NCBI GenBank assembly: GCA_020848595.1
Contig: JADLHV010000005.1
Location: 1 to 9,131 of the forward strand
Length of the DNA: 9,131 bases
Direction of reading: 5' to 3'
DNA from: Bacteroidia bacterium
Lineage (GTDB): Bacteria > Bacteroidota > Bacteroidia > NS11-12g > UBA955
In this document: one piece after another, positions 6,217-9,131 of the stretch
Position numbering within the stretch: position 1 is the stretch's first letter
Layout: each line of letters opens with the position of its first letter
Notes under the pieces: model-generated
Told to the model about the DNA's origin: nothing
The model's database searches: none
Seen by the model: the letters and a program-made list of their open reading frames with translations, nothing else
Position numbers and translations under genes: made by a program

Positions 6217-7080
6217 ATGAGACAGCTTAAAATATCCAAACAGTTTACCAATCGTGAAAACAAATCACTAGATAAATACCTTAACGAAATTTCGAAGGTT
6301 CAAATGATTGATGCTCAAGAGGAGGTTGAATTAGCCCGTAGAATTCGTGAAGGTGATCAAGCTGCTCTCGAAAGATTAGTAAATGCTAACCTTCGTTTCG
6401 TTGTTTCTGTTAGTAAACAATATCAAAATCAAGGTCTAACTTTAGGTGACTTGATTAATGAAGGTAATCTTGGTTTAATTAAAGCAGCTAAACGTTTTGA
6501 TGAAACTCGTGGTTTTAAATTCATTTCTTATGCCGTTTGGTGGATTCGTCAATCTATTCTGCAAGCTTTGGCCGATCAATCTCGTATTGTTCGTCTACCG
6601 CTTAATAAGGTTGGTTCGATTGGTCGTATCAGCGCCGCTGCCGCTAAACTCGAACAAGAATTTGAACGTGAACCTACCGCTGAAGAAATTGCAACTATGC
6701 TCGAAATTCCAATTATCGAGGTAGAAAATGCACTTAAATCTAGTGGTCGTCACCTTTCTATTGATGCACCTCTTACTGAAGGTGAAGATAATACACTACT
6801 CGGTGTCCTAGATAATAACGACGAACCTAATCCTGATGTGCCGCTTATGAATGAGTCGCTTCAAAAGGAAATTAACCGTGTCATCTCTACGCTAAGCGAA
6901 AAAGAACGTGATGTTCTGCGTTACTATTATGGTTTAGATGGAGGTCCAGCTCATACTTTGGAAGATATCTCTGAAAAAGTTGGTTTAACGCGTGAACGTG
7001 TTCGTCAAATCAAAGAAAAAGCTCTTAGAAGATTGCGTAAATCATCTAAAAGCAAAATCCTTAAAACCTATTTAGGATAA
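6217..7080 (+). CDS. rpoD: Primary sigma factor RpoD (short Bacteroidota type)
   Basis: A 287-residue group 1 sigma-70 factor that directs core RNA polymerase to housekeeping promoters. Region 1.2 is at about 14-48 (SLDKYLNEISK). Region 2 is at about 49-120, with LVNANLRFVV, GDLINEGNLGLIKAAKRFD and the -10-reading segment GFKFISYAVWWIRQSILQAL. Region 3 is at about 128-205. Region 4 is at about 215-280, with the helix-turn-helix TLEDISEKVGLTRERVRQIK at 247-266 that reads the -33 element. There is no region 1.1, and the N-terminus MRQLKISKQFTNRE is the one typical of the Bacteroidota primary sigma, which recognises TTTG/TAnnTTTG promoters instead of the E. coli type. The gene is rich in CGT, GGT and GCT codons, which suggests strong expression. 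It has its own promoter and a good terminator, so it appears monocistronic. Confidence 0.97.
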   Translation: MRQLKISKQFTNRENKSLDKYLNEISKVQMIDAQEEVELARRIREGDQAALERLVNANLRFVVSVSKQYQNQGLTLGDLINEGNLGLIKAAKRFDETRGFKFISYAVWWIRQSILQALADQSRIVRLPLNKVGSIGRISAAAAKLEQEFEREPTAEEIATMLEIPIIEVENALKSSGRHLSIDAPLTEGEDNTLLGVLDNNDEPNPDVPLMNESLQKEINRVISTLSEKERDVLRYYYGLDGGPAHTLEDISEKVGLTRERVRQIKEKALRRLRKSSKSKILKTYLG

Positions 7081-7099
7081 TAAATTCATACAATCCTTG

Positions 7100-7130
7100 A
7101 AAAGCCTGTCTATTACGTCAGGCTTTTTTT
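7100..7130 (+). terminator. Rho-independent terminator of rpoD
   Basis: AAAAGCCTG (7100-7108) and CAGGCTTTT (7119-7127) form a 9-bp stem with a 10-base loop, followed without a break by T (the run reaches 7130). It begins about 20 bases after the rpoD stop. This is the clearest terminator in the window. Confidence 0.92.
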
Positions 7131-7302
7131 ATGCCTTAACTTTATAGGTAGTTTAATTTATAACTTAGTAAGATATTATTAAACTTTGCCTGAAGTTGTC
7201 GTAATCTGTTCAATTTTATAATTTCACTTAACTATATTAATTATAGCGTTTTATAATTTTAAGCTAAATGTCAGTTTAACTTTCTTATAATCTTTACTTG
7301 AT

Positions 7303-7331
7303 TTTGGTATTACATGCAGTTTAAACCTTTG
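7303..7331 (+). promoter_or_regulatory. Probable promoter of the secreted-protein gene
   Basis: TTTG (7303-7306) and AACCTTTG (7324-7331) are separated by 17 bases, close to the Bacteroidota -33/-7 layout. The -7 box has one mismatch to TAnnTTTG. Transcription would start near 7336-7338, about 16-18 bases before the ATG at 7354. The rest of the spacer after the rpoD terminator (7131-7302) is AT-rich, with only a short inverted repeat (CTATA/TATAG, 7232-7246) and no gene that I can see. Confidence 0.55.
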
Positions 7332-7353
7332 CAGCTTGTAATCGAAAATCATT

Positions 7354-9131
7354 ATGAACTTAAAAATTAAATTAATACTTGTGTCGTGTTTACTATATGT
7401 ATCCGCGAATAGTCAATCGCTTATTCATTATTGGAATTTTAATAATACCAGTAGTTTCAATGACCACATTGCAGTGACTAATTCATTAATCAATGGCGCT
7501 TCTTTAGATTCTTTGCGTTTTACTGGTGGTACAAGTTTAATTGATTATACCAATGGAACTGGTCAAGGGTTTGATGTTAATAATTACAACGCCCGTAATT
7601 CAGATCCTTCAGGTAATCATTTGCGTTTTAATAATCCTATTTATGGTGCCTTAATTTTCTCATTGCCTAGTACAGGTTACAAAGATGTTATGGTGAAATA
7701 CGCTGGCATGAGATCTGGTTCTGGTGCCTACTATCAATTTATATATTATACAACCGATGGGAGTAATTACTCTTTGTTTGATACCATAGAACCTACTACG
7801 ACTCCAACTTTGTATACCTTAGATTTTTCTTCTTTAACTAGTGTAAATAATAATGCTAATTTTAAAGTAAAAATTCTTTTCGGTCAAGGTGGTGGTGGTA
7901 CTGCTGGTAATAACCGTATCGACAATTTTACTATGGAAGGTAATAGCCTTTCGGGCAATGATATCTTACCTCCAACTGTGGTATTTAGTCCATTAAATAA
8001 TGAAATCAATGTGGCTGTTAATGTTTTACCAACTATAACTTTTAATGAAGCTATTCGTCTTCTTAATAATGCAAATATTGGTTCTGCAGATTCTCTCGTT
8101 GTATTGAAACTGAACGATTCTGCTGGTGCTGATGTTGGTTTTACCGCAGCTTATAGCAATAAGGTTTTAACTATTACTCCTAATGCTAACCTACTGAATA
8201 ACCAGAAATATTACCTAGCCTTGAAAGGTAATAGAGTAGAGGATTTAAGCGATAATGCTATTGTCACTAAACAACAAATCGGTTTTACTACTATCGCTTT
8301 GCAAACTGTTTTCAATCCTGGTGACCTAGTACCTATTGCTTATCGTATGAATGCAACTGCAACAGATGATGAAGTTGCTCTTATTACTTTGGTGAATATC
8401 TTGCCTGGTACTTTAATAAAAATGACGGATGCTAAATTTACCGACAATACTCAAAATCAATGTAATGGTGGTTTGGTATGGACTGCTCCAAGTACGGGTG
8501 TAGCAGCTGGAACTGTTATTAATATTAAAAACGATGTGCCTTCAACTAATATTGGTACATTGACTGGCTCTGCTTTTGGATTAAGTTCTGGTGGCGATCA
8601 GTTTATAGTATATGCGGGAGCCGCAACAACCCCAACGCATATTACAGCTTTAAGCTCTAATAACTGGATTACATCTAATACTTCTTGTAGTGGTAGTAAT
8701 TCTAAATTGCCAACTTCTTTACAAGATGGTGTTTCTTCTATTAATTTAAGTACGGCTTCTGGTAATGTTTCAGGTAATACGGCTAATGCTTTTTATAATG
8801 GTCCGCAAAACCTACCATTGAATCAATTAAAAGATTCAATTTTGGATGTTAAATACTGGGTTGGAACTGCTAGTGGTACTGCTCCGCAAACGTGGCCTAA
8901 TTGGGGCTTTGATGGTCCTCCAGTTGTAACTAGTGCTAAAGTGCTTTCAAGTAATTCAATTGAATTGGTTTTTAATAAAGACCTCGATAATACTTCTGCT
9001 ACTAATCTAGCTAACTACACCGGAATTGCAGGCTTGCAATCTGTTACAAGAACTAACAATGGTAGTTTAAAAGATTCAATCGTATTAATCTACGCTTCTT
9101 CTTTTGTTAATAGTACTAACTATTCATTAAT
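7354..9131 (+). CDS. Large secreted multidomain protein with Ig-like domains (3' end outside window)
   Basis: The frame is open for 592 codons and runs off the window edge. Residues 1-21 look like a signal peptide (MNLKIK, hydrophobic LILVSCLLYVSA, then NSQ), so the protein is exported. Next comes a beta-rich domain (about 23-200) starting LIHYWNFNN and ending NNRIDNFTMEG, similar to modules common in secreted Bacteroidota proteins. Residues 205-313 resemble a SbsA-like bacterial Ig domain (PPTVVFSPLNNEINVAVN, FNEAI, ITPNANLLNNQKYYL). Residues 322-422 match the module often found in extracellular nucleases and surface proteins (GDLVPIAYRMNATATDDEVAL, LVWTAPSTGVAAGTVI, GGDQFIVYAG). From about 523 a second Ig-like domain starts (PPVVTSAKVLSSNSIELVFNKDLD). 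Such proteins often end in a type IX secretion signal, but that end is not visible. No catalytic residues can be assigned. The function is unknown: adhesin, surface protein, or enzyme with a later catalytic domain. Confidence 0.85.
   Translation, partial: MNLKIKLILVSCLLYVSANSQSLIHYWNFNNTSSFNDHIAVTNSLINGASLDSLRFTGGTSLIDYTNGTGQGFDVNNYNARNSDPSGNHLRFNNPIYGALIFSLPSTGYKDVMVKYAGMRSGSGAYYQFIYYTTDGSNYSLFDTIEPTTTPTLYTLDFSSLTSVNNNANFKVKILFGQGGGGTAGNNRIDNFTMEGNSLSGNDILPPTVVFSPLNNEINVAVNVLPTITFNEAIRLLNNANIGSADSLVVLKLNDSAGADVGFTAAYSNKVLTITPNANLLNNQKYYLALKGNRVEDLSDNAIVTKQQIGFTTIALQTVFNPGDLVPIAYRMNATATDDEVALITLVNILPGTLIKMTDAKFTDNTQNQCNGGLVWTAPSTGVAAGTVINIKNDVPSTNIGTLTGSAFGLSSGGDQFIVYAGAATTPTHITALSSNNWITSNTSCSGSNSKLPTSLQDGVSSINLSTASGNVSGNTANAFYNGPQNLPLNQLKDSILDVKYWVGTASGTAPQTWPNWGFDGPPVVTSAKVLSSNSIELVFNKDLDNTSATNLANYTGIAGLQSVTRTNNGSLKDSIVLIYASSFVNSTNYSL

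Noticed and set aside
6497..6724. Plus-strand open frame of 75 codons inside rpoD
   Set aside because: It is an out-of-frame shadow of sigma regions 2-3.
7232..7246. Inverted repeat CTATA/TATAG in the spacer after rpoD
   Set aside because: Five AT-rich pairs are expected by chance in such sequence, with no T run or nearby gene end.
1..9131. CRISPR array, insertion sequence, tRNA or rRNA, toxin-antitoxin or defence system
   Set aside because: I saw no regularly spaced repeats, transposase, cloverleaf-like sequence or matching protein motifs on either strand.

Overview
The window looks like an ordinary chromosomal stretch from a low-GC member of the Bacteroidota. Three things point there. The primary sigma factor is the short form of about 287 residues with no region 1.1. 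Perfect copies of the Bacteroidota -7 promoter box TAnnTTTG lie just upstream of three genes. The genes lack clear Shine-Dalgarno sequences. The secreted protein at the right edge, with its modular beta-sandwich and Ig-like layout, also fits that phylum.

Layout from left to right: the tail of a membrane protein (probably an MFS transporter) overlaps by one base with miaE, a tRNA hydroxylase (+). A terminator between convergent genes separates these from lpd, dihydrolipoyl dehydrogenase (-). lpd is divergent from a metallo-beta-lactamase-fold hydrolase (+) whose promoter is so close to the ATG that its mRNA should be leaderless or nearly so. Next comes a gene for only the homocysteine-binding module of cobalamin-dependent methionine synthase (+), followed after one base by a membrane protein with a degenerate PAP2-phosphatase signature (+). 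A shared hairpin terminator separates this pair from sodA, a Mn-type superoxide dismutase (-). A 433-base AT-rich spacer leads to rpoD (+) with its own terminator. Last is the first 592 codons of a large secreted multidomain protein (+), cut by the window edge.

The genes are mostly single housekeeping units with their own promoters and terminators. Only two pairs look like operons: transporter-miaE and metH module-membrane protein. The rpoD product is the factor expected to read the TAnnTTTG promoters seen in the same window, including its own. I found no CRISPR array, insertion sequence, tRNA, rRNA, recognisable riboswitch or defence system, and nothing that amounts to a new multi-gene system. 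The points most worth a second look are the metH fragment that is not followed by the rest of the enzyme, its membrane-protein partner with an altered active-site motif, the leaderless hydrolase promoter, and the truncated secreted protein.
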